A DNA stretch of 64,000 nt from Micromonospora alfalfae. GTDB taxonomy: Bacteria; Actinomycetota; Actinomycetes; Mycobacteriales; Micromonosporaceae. The DNA is taken from contig NZ_JAKKFH010000004.1 of the NCBI RefSeq assembly GCF_022230925.1, positions 186,001 through 250,000 on the forward strand. The letters are read 5' to 3'. Each line of letters starts with the position of its first letter. Position 1 is the stretch's first letter. Position numbers and translations under genes: made by a program. The notes beneath the pieces are model-generated. The model was not told the origin of the DNA. It saw only the letters and a list, made by a program, of their open reading frames with translations, and did not search any database. Positions 10,596 to 17,430 of this stretch are shown here, piece after piece.

Positions 10596-10731
10596 CATGC
10601 CTGAGTCAGGTCCGCGAGCAGTAGCGCGAATGCCCGGCAGCGACGCATGCCTGAGTCAGGTCCACGAGCAGTAGCGCGAATGCCCGGCAGCGACGCATGC
10701 CTGAGTCAGGTCCACGAGCAGTAGCGCCGAT
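10596..10731. repeat. 50-bp tandem repeat, about 2.7 copies
   Basis: Copies start at 10596, 10646 and 10696, each with CATGCCTGAGTCAGGTCC at the left. The first two are nearly identical and the third loses similarity after about 32 bases. Each contains the palindrome CCTGAGTCAGG. The array fills the gap between the end of the tandem GNAT gene and the start of paaN, both on the - strand. Confidence 0.9.
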
Positions 10732-10736
10732 CCCGG

Positions 10737-11756
10737 TCAGAGGGTGAGCTGCCAGTCGGTCCAGGAGTCCACCGGGCGGAAGCCGAGCTGTTCGTTGATC
10801 GCCACCATGTAGCTGTTGCTGGCCGCGTTGAAGGTGTCGATCACCCGTACCGCCGGCTCGTGGGTGAGCAGGTGGTGCAGGTTCTCCGCCTTGGCGATGA
10901 GGCCGAGCCGGTGCCCACGGTGGGCCGGGTCGACGATGGTGATCTGCTGGAACGCGTGCCAGTCGACGGTGGCGCCCAGGTCCAGCAGCGTCCAGGCGAC
11001 CAGCCGGCCGGACGCCTCGTGCCGCATCCCGAGGTGGTAGCGCCGCCGGCCCCGGGCGTCCAGTGCCCGTTCGTTGCCGCGGATGCGCTCGGCGTCCACC
11101 TGCTCCGGCTCCCACTGCACGTCGCCCATTGGCGCGTCCATGAGCAACCGGCCGTCCAGGTAGGCGATGTCCGCCACGTACTCCTGCGGGGTGGAGCCCT
11201 GCCAGCAGACCGAGTGATAGCCCTCGGCTCGCGGTTGGGCCTCGGCGAGCGCCGCGCGCAGGGCGGCCCGGTCGATCTCGCCGACGTCGAGCCGGCGACG
11301 CACCTCGGTGAGTGCGGGCTGGGCGCCTGTCGCGGCGGCGAACGCGTCACCGGCCACACTTCGGGGCGGCCCGTCGGGCAGCGCGGAGACGGCCATCGCC
11401 ACCACCCGTTTGCGGCCGTGCTCGCGGAGCAGGCGCAGCCCGTACTCGTGCAGGGCGCGGCCGACGCCCCGGCGCCGCAGCTGCGGATGCACCTGCAGCT
11501 CGGCGGTGGCGTTGTCGGTGTTGTCGAGCTGCGGCAGGTCCAGTTGGAGGTAGCCGGCCGGGACGCCATCCAGTCGGGCCAGCGCCCAGAGCGACAGGGT
11601 GCCGGGCATCGGAGTGTGGAACAGCGCGTCGAAGCGGCGCCGGCAGAAGGGCGGGAAGTCCGGGAGATCGGCGTCGTTGGCCGCCGACCCGATCCGGTAC
11701 GCCTCGTCGACGGAGGCCCGGTCGGCGCCGTCGAACGACGTGATGGTGATGCTCAT
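10737..11756 (-). CDS. Tandem GNAT acetyltransferase with an RNA leader upstream
   Basis: The 339-residue protein has two GNAT folds. The first carries the acetyl-CoA motif VHPQLRRRGVGRALHEYG (about residues 92-109). The second, in the C-terminal half, has IVDPAHRGHRLGLIAKAENL and ends with the fold's closing region NEQLGFRPVDSW. This twin-GNAT layout includes mycothiol synthase-like proteins and several antibiotic acetyltransferases, but I cannot assign a substrate. The ATG at 11756 lacks an obvious ribosome binding site and lies only about 21 bases downstream of a strong terminator, which suggests attenuation or a separate promoter. Confidence 0.85.
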   Translation of the reverse strand: MSITITSFDGADRASVDEAYRIGSAANDADLPDFPPFCRRRFDALFHTPMPGTLSLWALARLDGVPAGYLQLDLPQLDNTDNATAELQVHPQLRRRGVGRALHEYGLRLLREHGRKRVVAMAVSALPDGPPRSVAGDAFAAATGAQPALTEVRRRLDVGEIDRAALRAALAEAQPRAEGYHSVCWQGSTPQEYVADIAYLDGRLLMDAPMGDVQWEPEQVDAERIRGNERALDARGRRRYHLGMRHEASGRLVAWTLLDLGATVDWHAFQQITIVDPAHRGHRLGLIAKAENLHHLLTHEPAVRVIDTFNAASNSYMVAINEQLGFRPVDSWTDWQLTL

Positions 11757-11776
11757 GCCGGTGAGCGTGCACGGTA

Positions 11777-11905
11777 CAAAAGCGATCGGGCCAGCGAATT
11801 ACTCGCTGGCCCGATCGAACGTTGGTCGGGAGGGACACTCGCACAACGCCTCCGGCGTTGGGTCGCAAGAACTTCAAAAGTCTTCGGCGAAATGCCCTCC
11901 CGCAC
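11777..11905 (-). ncRNA. Candidate structured RNA or attenuator leader, about 128 nt
   Basis: A full transcription unit can be read on the - strand. The promoter is TTGACG-N17-CAAGAT, and the RNA would start near 11905. An 8-bp closing stem (CGGGAGGG at 11895-11902 with CCCTCCCG at 11827-11834) encloses a second helix (CTTGCG with TGCGAG) and a hairpin AACGCC-GGA-GGCGTT. A 15-bp terminator with a CTTTTGT tail follows. No protein is encoded. It could be a free small RNA, or the leader of the tandem GNAT gene whose ATG follows 21 bases later. I do not recognise a known RNA family; it lacks the C-rich loops of 6C RNA and the conserved loop of SRP RNA. Confidence 0.6.
11783..11817 (-). terminator. 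Rho-independent terminator with T-run
   Basis: A perfect 15-bp stem (11803-11817 with 11783-11797) has a 5-base loop. On the - strand it is followed by CTTTTGT. This is the most classical intrinsic terminator in the window; it sits upstream of, not after, a coding gene. Confidence 0.88.
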
Positions 11906-11910
11906 GGAGC

Positions 11911-11939
11911 ATCTTGCGCCGTCCGGTTCCTGCCGTCAA
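11911..11939 (-). promoter_or_regulatory. Housekeeping-sigma promoter for the candidate RNA
   Basis: On the - strand, -35 TTGACG (11934-11939) and -10 CAAGAT (11911-11916) are separated by 17 bases. The -35 is one base from consensus and the spacing is ideal. Confidence 0.6.
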
Positions 11940-11951
11940 GTCCGTAGCGGC

Positions 11952-11979
11952 GGGTTTTCCACACTCACAGCGAAAACCC
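11952..11979 (-). terminator. Hairpin downstream of the threonine-synthase-family gene
   Basis: An 8-bp perfect stem (GGGTTTTC with GAAAACCC) and a 12-base loop begin about 30 bases after the stop at 12011. It probably ends that gene's transcript before the separate RNA unit starts. Confidence 0.55.
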
Positions 11980-12010
11980 AGTTACCGACTGATCCACTTG
12001 GCCGCCCGGG

Positions 12011-13297
12011 TCAGCCGAGGAGACCGGCGTCGCGAGCGGCGCGCAGCGAGGGCTTGATGTGGTGGGTCGGGCCGACCTGGCCGGCCACCGCGTCGATGGT
12101 CTTCAGGCCCTCGCCGGTGTTGAACACGACGGTCTCGGCCGTCGGGTCGAGCCGACCGGACTCGACCAGCTTGCGCAGCACGGCCACCGTGACCCCACCC
12201 GCGGTTTCGGCGAAGACCCCTGTGGTGCGGGCCAGATCGCGGATGCCGGCGCGGATCTCGTCGTCGTCGACGTACTCCATCCACCCGCCGGTGCGGCGGA
12301 CCGCTTCCAGGGCGTAGAGGCCGGCCGCCGGGTCGCCGATGTTCAGCGACTTGGCGATGCCGGTGGGCTTGACCGGGACGATCGTGTCGGTCTCGGCGTG
12401 CAGGGCGACGGCGATCGGGTTGCAGCCGGCGGACTGCGCGCCGAAGACCTTCCAGCCGTCGGCGGGCGCCTCGACCAGGCCGATCTCCACCAGCTCGGAG
12501 AACGCCTTGTCAATCTTGGTGAGCAGCTCGCCGCTGGCCATCGGGATGACCACCTGCGCCGGGATCCGCCAGCCGAGCTGCTCGGCCACCTCGTAGCCGA
12601 GGGTCTTGGAGCCCTCCGCGTAGTACGGCCGGACGTTCACGTTGACGAACGCGGTGTCCTCGAATTCGTCGGTCTCCACCAGTTCACCGCAGAGCCTGTT
12701 GACGTCGTCGTACGAGCCGTCGATCGCGACCAGTTCGCCGCCGTAGACGGCGGTGGTGATGACCTTGCCCTGCTCCAGGTCACTGGGGATGAAGACCACC
12801 GAGGGCGCCCCGGCGCGGGCCGCGTGGGCGGCCACCGAGTTGGCCAGGTTGCCGGTCGACGCGCAGGCGAACCGGGTGAACCCGAGCGCCTTGGCGGCGG
12901 TGAGCGCCACCGAGACGACCCGGTCCTTGAACGAGTGGGTGGGGTTGGCGCTGTCGTCCTTGACCCAGAGCGGCGCGGTGATGCCCAGCTCGGCGGCGAG
13001 GTGCGGGGCCGCCACCAGCGGAGTCAGCCCCGGGTCGAGGGTGACCCGGCTGGCCGGGTCCTGACCGGCGGGGAGCAGTGCGGCGTACCGCCAGATGTTG
13101 TTCGGGCCGGCCTCGATCTGCTCGCGGGTGACGGTGGCCAGCGCGGCCGTGTCGTAGTCGACTTCCAGCGGGCCGAAACACTCGTAACAGGCGTGCTGGG
13201 CGACGAGCGGGTAGCGGGCCGAGCAGGCACGGCAGACCAGGGCGCGGGCGGGGCTGGCGGCGGTGTCGATGCCGGAGGTGACGAGCGTCGACGTCAT
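12011..13297 (-). CDS. thrC: Threonine-synthase-family PLP enzyme under SAM riboswitch control (MetM candidate)
   Basis: A 428-residue fold-type II PLP enzyme. The N-terminus has a zinc-ribbon-like CRAC...CYEC pair (about residues 22-43) that short ThrC proteins lack. The PLP lysine is in NPTHSFKDRVVS and the phosphate loop in STGNLANS. ThrC converts O-phosphohomoserine to threonine. A longer ThrC-like group in Streptomyces, named MetM, was reported to make homocysteine from the same substrate using a sulfur carrier protein, MetO. The length, the ribbon, the groEL2/csp neighbourhood and above all the SAM-I riboswitch fit MetM better. No MetO-like gene ending in Gly-Gly follows here. The ribosome binding site GAGAGGA lies inside the riboswitch. 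Confidence 0.85.
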   Translation of the reverse strand: MTSTLVTSGIDTAASPARALVCRACSARYPLVAQHACYECFGPLEVDYDTAALATVTREQIEAGPNNIWRYAALLPAGQDPASRVTLDPGLTPLVAAPHLAAELGITAPLWVKDDSANPTHSFKDRVVSVALTAAKALGFTRFACASTGNLANSVAAHAARAGAPSVVFIPSDLEQGKVITTAVYGGELVAIDGSYDDVNRLCGELVETDEFEDTAFVNVNVRPYYAEGSKTLGYEVAEQLGWRIPAQVVIPMASGELLTKIDKAFSELVEIGLVEAPADGWKVFGAQSAGCNPIAVALHAETDTIVPVKPTGIAKSLNIGDPAAGLYALEAVRRTGGWMEYVDDDEIRAGIRDLARTTGVFAETAGGVTVAVLRKLVESGRLDPTAETVVFNTGEGLKTIDAVAGQVGPTHHIKPSLRAARDAGLLG

Positions 13298-13305
13298 GTC
13301 GAGAG

Positions 13306-13442
13306 TCCTCTCATCTTTCCCCGCATCGCACGGTGCGGCGGGGACGGAATTGGCACCTGCCCCGCGGGTCGCTCAGCGGTGAGCGCGCGGGGTGGTTGCC
13401 GGGGCGTCGTCGGGCCGTATCCCTCAGCCCCTCTGGATGAGG
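13306..13442 (-). promoter_or_regulatory. SAM-I (S-box) riboswitch
   Basis: Read on the - strand from 13442, the conserved S-box blocks occur in order: CTCATCC, AGAGGGGCTGAGGGA, TACGGCCCGACGACGCC, CGGCAACC, GGTGCCAATTCC and GGGGAAAGATGAGAGGA. P1 forms between CTCATC and GATGAG. The GAGAGGA ribosome binding site of the gene at 13297 overlaps the 3' side of P1, so SAM binding should hide it and repress translation. There is no terminator between P1 and the ATG. A possible -10 (TAGACT) lies at 13461-13466. Confidence 0.95.
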
Positions 13443-13510
13443 TATTCAGTTGTGGGGTCGAGTCTAGGCAAAGCTGGGCGCGGCCTCCAGGGCAGATCCC
13501 AGGAAGTGGG

Positions 13511-14473
13511 TCAGCGGCCGCTCACGGCCACGGGGTCGGTCACCGCGATCGGGTCCGTCACAGCTGTCGGTCGGGGCAGCGGCGTGGTCCGGGGCCGGGC
13601 AGCGAGGTTCGCGGCGATCAGGGCGGCGATCGTGATGGCAGCCCCGACCAGTTCGACAGGCTCGGGGCGGTAGCCGCGGGCGATCTGCACAGCGAAGGTG
13701 GTCACCGGGACCAGGTTCATGAACAGCGCAGCGTTGGCGGCGCCGAGTCGCTGTACGCCGGTGTTCCAGGCCAGGACCGCGATCACCGCGCCCACCAGCA
13801 CGGCGTACGCCAACTGCGGGGCGACCGCCGCGAGGTCGGCGGCGGCCGGCGCGTGCTGCCAGCCGACGGCGTCGGCGCCGATGCTCAGGACGAGCATGGC
13901 GGCGGTGCCAGCGAGCGCGGTGAGGGTGGTGAAGCGCAGCGGGGACCATTCGCCGAACCGGCTGGCACCGTGGGTGTAGATGCCCCAGCCCAGCACCGCG
14001 CCGACCATCATCAGCCCGCCGAGACCGAACTGGCCGAGCCCGGCCAGGCTGCCGCGGGTGATCACCAGTCCGACTCCGAGGAGCGCCACCAGGGAGAGGG
14101 CCAGCAGCAGCGGCTTCGGGCGTACGCCGTCGCGGGCCCAGCGCACGAGTTGGGTGATCACCGGCGTGGTGGCCACGAAGAGCGAGATCTGCTGCGGGGC
14201 TGCGTGTTCGAGCGCCAGGTTGGTGAGCAGGTTGAAGCCCGCGAAGCCGACCACTCCAAGCACCACCACCTCCAGCGCCCGGCCTCCGTGCCGAAACGCG
14301 CCGGCACCCTCGCGGAGCAGCAGGATGGCGACCAGGACGACGGCGGCCAGCAGGTAGCGCGCTGTGGTCAGGTTGAGCGGGTCGACCCGGTTGAGCGCGC
14401 TGGCCAGGATCGGGAACATCACGCCCCAACCGAGCACGGCGACCAGTGGGTACGCGGTGGCGCGGGATCGCAT
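13511..14473 (-). CDS. EamA-family (DMT) transporter
   Basis: A membrane protein of 320 residues with ten predicted helices in two EamA repeats, typical of the drug/metabolite transporter superfamily. It begins MRSRATAYPLVAVLGWGVMFP; the repeat junction includes the conserved TTPVITQL and LGWGIYTHGASR segments. Direction and substrate are not predictable; relatives export amino acids or drugs. The ATG at 14473 has GGAG six bases upstream; a TTG at 14485 would lie within that site. The C-terminal 25 residues are hydrophilic. It is divergent from an ArsR regulator with two operators between, so it is likely that regulator's target. Confidence 0.9.
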   Translation of the reverse strand: MRSRATAYPLVAVLGWGVMFPILASALNRVDPLNLTTARYLLAAVVLVAILLLREGAGAFRHGGRALEVVVLGVVGFAGFNLLTNLALEHAAPQQISLFVATTPVITQLVRWARDGVRPKPLLLALSLVALLGVGLVITRGSLAGLGQFGLGGLMMVGAVLGWGIYTHGASRFGEWSPLRFTTLTALAGTAAMLVLSIGADAVGWQHAPAAADLAAVAPQLAYAVLVGAVIAVLAWNTGVQRLGAANAALFMNLVPVTTFAVQIARGYRPEPVELVGAAITIAALIAANLAARPRTTPLPRPTAVTDPIAVTDPVAVSGR

Positions 14474-14486
14474 CAGCAACTCCAAT

Positions 14487-14548
14487 GTTCGAGTATCGTC
14501 GAACCAACGGCACCGACATTAGGGTGTTGTTCGATCATTGTCGAACAA
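14487..14548. promoter_or_regulatory. Paired operators, TTCGA-N6-TCGAA, in the EamA/ArsR promoter
   Basis: Two inverted repeats share the same half sites and spacing: GTTCGA-N6-TCGAAC-like at 14487-14504, and TTGTTCGA-N6-TCGAACAA at 14527-14548. They lie between the divergent starts at 14473 and 14565 and are the natural binding sites for the adjacent ArsR repressor. Confidence 0.75.
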
Positions 14549-14564
14549 GGGTTACACTGGTCAC

Positions 14565-14870
14565 ATGGAGCCGCACGAACCCGACCTGACCGCTGTCCCG
14601 GTGACCAACGTGCTTGCCGCACTCGCCGACGACGTGCGGCTGCAGATCGTCCGGGCGCTCGCCGAGGGCGGCGAGGCCGCCTGCGGCAGCTTCGACTTCG
14701 GCGTCTCCAAGGCGACCCGCAGTCACCACCTCAAGGTGCTGCGCGAGGCGGGCCTGACCCGGACCCGGGCCGCCGGCACCAGTCGACTGGTCCGGCTCCG
14801 CAGGGACGAGCTGGACAAGCTCTACCCCGGCCTGCTGGACGCGGTCCTCACCCAGCGCCCGCCGGCCTGA
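14565..14870 (+). CDS. ArsR-family winged-helix repressor
   Basis: A protein of 101 residues with an ArsR-type winged helix: VTNVLAALADDVRLQIVRAL, then the recognition region SKATRSHHLKVLREAGL and a wing with RAAGTSRLVRLRRDEL. The Cys in EAACGSF is not part of the ELCVCD metal motif, so it is probably not a metal sensor but of the type that senses organic ligands or stress. Binding to the two TTCGA repeats upstream would control itself and the divergent EamA gene. The ATG at 14565 is preferred over a TTG at 14538, which would put the coding region inside the second operator. Confidence 0.88.
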   Translation: MEPHEPDLTAVPVTNVLAALADDVRLQIVRALAEGGEAACGSFDFGVSKATRSHHLKVLREAGLTRTRAAGTSRLVRLRRDELDKLYPGLLDAVLTQRPPA

Positions 14871-14985
14871 CCCTTTCGCTTCGGCCCTTACGCCGCGTCG
14901 CCGCCGGTCACGGCCGCGGGGCGGGTGAGACCTGCCACTCGCGCACGCTGTGGAGCTGAATCGTTTACGACATCAGCGCAGCGCC

Positions 14986-15059
14986 GGGAGCCGGCGCGCG
15001 GGCGCAGAGCTGGGAGCCGGCGCGCGGACGCAGAGCCGAGAGCCGGCGCGCGGCCCTCG
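14986..15059. repeat. 26-bp GC-rich tandem repeat
   Basis: Units at 14986, 15012 and 15038 share GAGCCGGCGCGCGG; the third is partial. The array lies in the 272-base gap between the ArsR gene end and the DoxX end. No gene is seen in the gap. Confidence 0.8.
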
Positions 15060-15142
15060 CGGAGCACTGCGGGGGGCGATCTCTGGCCGGCGCGTCGCCG
15101 GGGCCGCCTCGTCGAGGCCCCGGCGACGCGGTACGGGTGCGG

Positions 15143-15598
15143 TCAGACGACGATCGAGCTGCTTTCGGCCATCGACGCCACCGGCGCGGACTGAATGTCG
15201 CGGCGACGCGCGAGCAGCGTGTCGAGCGCCCAGGCACCCGGACCGAGAGCCGCGACCAGCAGGAACGCCCAGCAGAAGAGCGCTGCCCGCTCGCCTCCGT
15301 TGTGCAGCGGCAGCAGAGCGTCCGGCTGGTGCACAACGAAGTAGGCGTACGCCATCGAGCCGGAGGCGAGCAGCGCGGCGGGTCGGGTGAAGAACCCGAC
15401 CAGCACCAGTACGCCGCAGACCAGTTGAATCAAGGCAGCCCACCAGCCCGGCCAGGTGCCGAGCGGTACCGCCTTACCAGTCATCGGGTTGCCGCCGAAC
15501 AACCCGAACACCGAGGACAGTCCGTGCAACGTGAACAGCAGGCCGATCACGATGCGGAACAGGGACAGGGTCGGCCCGCCGAGCCGAGAGACGTTCAT
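15143..15598 (-). CDS. DoxX-family membrane protein
   Basis: This 151-residue protein has four predicted membrane helices, starting MNVSRLGGPTLSLFRIVIGLL. It has the DoxX core: LFTLHGLSSVFGLFGG after helix 1 and GFFTRPAALLASGSMAYAYFVVH in helices 3-4. DoxX/SURF4-type proteins are found in membrane complexes linked to thiol and superoxide stress in mycobacteria, but the role of this one is unknown. The ATG at 15598 has GGAGG close upstream; the longer frame to 15892 is not protein-like. Confidence 0.9.
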   Translation of the reverse strand: MNVSRLGGPTLSLFRIVIGLLFTLHGLSSVFGLFGGNPMTGKAVPLGTWPGWWAALIQLVCGVLVLVGFFTRPAALLASGSMAYAYFVVHQPDALLPLHNGGERAALFCWAFLLVAALGPGAWALDTLLARRRDIQSAPVASMAESSSIVV

Positions 15599-15867
15599 GG
15601 CACCTCCATCGAGGAGAGTGAATGGGTCCCATCGATCCTGGGGCACGTAGGCATCGAAAATCATAAGTTCCTTGCTGGTGGGAAAATCCCTCCTGAAAAC
15701 GGTGTGAACCAGGACTGCCCGCACCCCTCCCCCGTGATGTCGCAAACGATTCAGCTCCAAAGGGATACCGGGAGGGGTTCCGCACCAGTTCGTGTGGCGG
15801 CGCAGAGAGAGCCGGCGAGGCCGGGGCTGGGCGGTGGTGTGTTGCGCAGGTGGGCGAGGATCAACAG

Positions 15868-16554
15868 ATGATCTCCCGCGACACGGCAGCACAGCGACGC
15901 ATCACAGCGACTGTCGCGATGGCTCTCGTGCTTGCCGGCTGCACCCGCGACCATCGCGGCCAGTCCGGAGACCCGAGCCAACCGCCCCCCGCGTCGAGGG
16001 CGGAGGCGGGCCCGACCGCCAGCACCGAGCCGACGGGCGAGTGCCCGCCGACCGGCGTCCGGATCCGGGCAACCGGCGGGGACGCCGCCTCGGGCCTGCG
16101 CGCCCTCGGCATCGAGCTGGTCAACTGCGGCGAGCACCCCTACCAGCTCAACGGCTATCCGGTCCTGCACGTGTTCGACGAGGAACGCGAGCCGATCATG
16201 CTGCGGGTGGTCAACGGCGCCAAGGAGATCACCTCGGGCTTCGACCAACCACCCCGGCGGGTCACCCTCGCCGCCGGGGAGCGGGCCACCGCCGTGGTGC
16301 TCTGGCGCAACCTGGTCACCGACTCGACGGTGGTCGCCACCAACGGCGAGTTCCTGACCGTGGCGCCCGCCGCCGGGCAGCCGGCCGAGGAGGTCGACCC
16401 GGACGGGCCGATCGACCTCGGCAACACCGGTCGGATCGGCGTCAGCGCCTGGAAGAAGGCCGACCCGTCCACGCCGGTGCCGACCCGGCCGGCCCCGCCG
16501 CCGGCACCGAGCGCGGCACCGTCGTCGGTGAGCCCGCCCGACAGCCGGCTGTGA
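15868..16554 (+). CDS. DUF4232-like lipoprotein
   Basis: The 228-residue precursor has a signal peptide ending in a lipobox (ALVLAGC, Cys near residue 26), then a Pro/Ser-rich linker and a beta-rich domain of about 130 residues. That domain (GLRALGIELVNCGEHPYQLNGYPVLHVFD and AAGERATAVVLWRN) matches the DUF4232 pattern of actinobacterial cell-surface proteins. The tail is Pro-rich. It is presumably anchored on the outer face of the membrane; function unknown. ATG 15868 with GAGGA upstream is preferred to GTG 15850. Confidence 0.8.
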   Translation: MISRDTAAQRRITATVAMALVLAGCTRDHRGQSGDPSQPPPASRAEAGPTASTEPTGECPPTGVRIRATGGDAASGLRALGIELVNCGEHPYQLNGYPVLHVFDEEREPIMLRVVNGAKEITSGFDQPPRRVTLAAGERATAVVLWRNLVTDSTVVATNGEFLTVAPAAGQPAEEVDPDGPIDLGNTGRIGVSAWKKADPSTPVPTRPAPPPAPSAAPSSVSPPDSRL

Positions 16555-16563
16555 GCCGAGCCG

Positions 16564-17430
16564 CTACGACGTGATGTCCTTGCGGGTGAAGCGCCAGAAC
16601 GCCAACCCCCAGAACAGCGTCGCGTAACTGATCGCCGAGATGCAGCCGCGCACCACATCGTCGGTCTGCACCGGCGTCGACAGCAGTCCCAGCCAGGCGG
16701 TGCTGAAGTGGGTGGGCAGGAAGTCGCGCAGCGCGCCCAGGGCGGTGATCTGGTCCAGGATGCTGGACAGGATCCAGAGCAGAACCGCGCCACCCACCGC
16801 GCCCAGCGCGGCGTCCGTGATCACAGACAGCAGGAACGCCAGGCCGGCCACCACCAGCAGTACGACAGCCAGGTAGCCCAGCACGGCCAGCAACCGCAGC
16901 AACCCCTCGGTGGGTTCCAGCTCGGCGGCGACGGTGCTGCGCAGCGGCGACCAGCCGTAGCGCAGGGTGCCGGCCAGCAACGCGGTGCCGGCCAACAGCA
17001 GCAGGGCCAGTCCCGAGTACGCGAGCGCCACCATCAGCTTCACAGTCAACAACCGCGCCCGGGGCACCGGGATCGCCAGCAGGTACCGCAGGCTGCCCCA
17101 GCTCGCCTCGCTGGCCACCGTGTCGCCGCAGAACAGCGCGACGACCACCACCAGCAGGAACGACGCCGAGACGAAGATCGAGAACAGGGTGAAGTTGAGC
17201 CCGCCCGAGGTGGCCAGCTCGACCAGGCTGGCGAACTCGTTGCGACCGTTGTCGTCGTCACCGCCCGAGTCGAACTGGAACGCGATCAGGATGATCAGTG
17301 GCAGCAACACCATGAACCCGAGCGCCAACTGGGTCCGTCGCCGGGATGCCTGCCGACGGAACTCCGCCGCGAACGGCATGGTGGCCGACGGCCGGTAGCC
17401 ACGGGCCTCACCCGCGTCAGTAACAGCCAT
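16564..17430 (-). CDS. ABC-2 type permease, coupled to the hydrolase-ATPase fusion
   Basis: The 288-residue protein has six predicted membrane helices and a cytoplasmic N-terminus (AAEFRRQASRRRTQLALGFM). The extracellular loop after helix 1 is acidic (FDSGGDDDNGR). The CGDTVASEASWGSLRYLLAIPVPRARLL-type stretch is diagnostic of ABC-2 permeases. Its ATG overlaps the TGA of the upstream ATPase gene (TGATG; a GTG three bases earlier would give GTGA), so the two are translationally coupled and form one transporter. It is convergent with the lipoprotein gene. Confidence 0.88.
   Translation of the reverse strand: MAVTDAGEARGYRPSATMPFAAEFRRQASRRRTQLALGFMVLLPLIILIAFQFDSGGDDDNGRNEFASLVELATSGGLNFTLFSIFVSASFLLVVVVALFCGDTVASEASWGSLRYLLAIPVPRARLLTVKLMVALAYSGLALLLLAGTALLAGTLRYGWSPLRSTVAAELEPTEGLLRLLAVLGYLAVVLLVVAGLAFLLSVITDAALGAVGGAVLLWILSSILDQITALGALRDFLPTHFSTAWLGLLSTPVQTDDVVRGCISAISYATLFWGLAFWRFTRKDITS

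Larger units (their letters stand above)
14951..15759. repeat. 25-bp inverted pair flanking doxX
   Basis: The copies at 14951-14975 and 15735-15759 are reverse complements with one mismatch out of 25. They contain CTGAATCGTTT(A/G)CG, which has the AANCGNTT centre common in LacI-family operators. One copy is about 140 bases upstream of the DoxX start, and the other about 170 bases beyond its end. Confidence 0.8.

Noticed and set aside
11777-11905. SRP RNA or 6C RNA as identity of the candidate RNA
   Set aside because: The conserved SRP loop (GGAAG and GCAGC) and the two C-rich loops of 6C RNA are absent.
11777-12010. A missing metO (sulfur carrier) gene after the threonine-synthase homologue
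   Set aside because: All three - strand frames are closed by stops within about 30 codons and none ends in Gly-Gly.
12059-14959. A 966-residue + strand frame over the thrC and EamA genes
   Set aside because: It reads through two clear genes and a riboswitch on the other strand.
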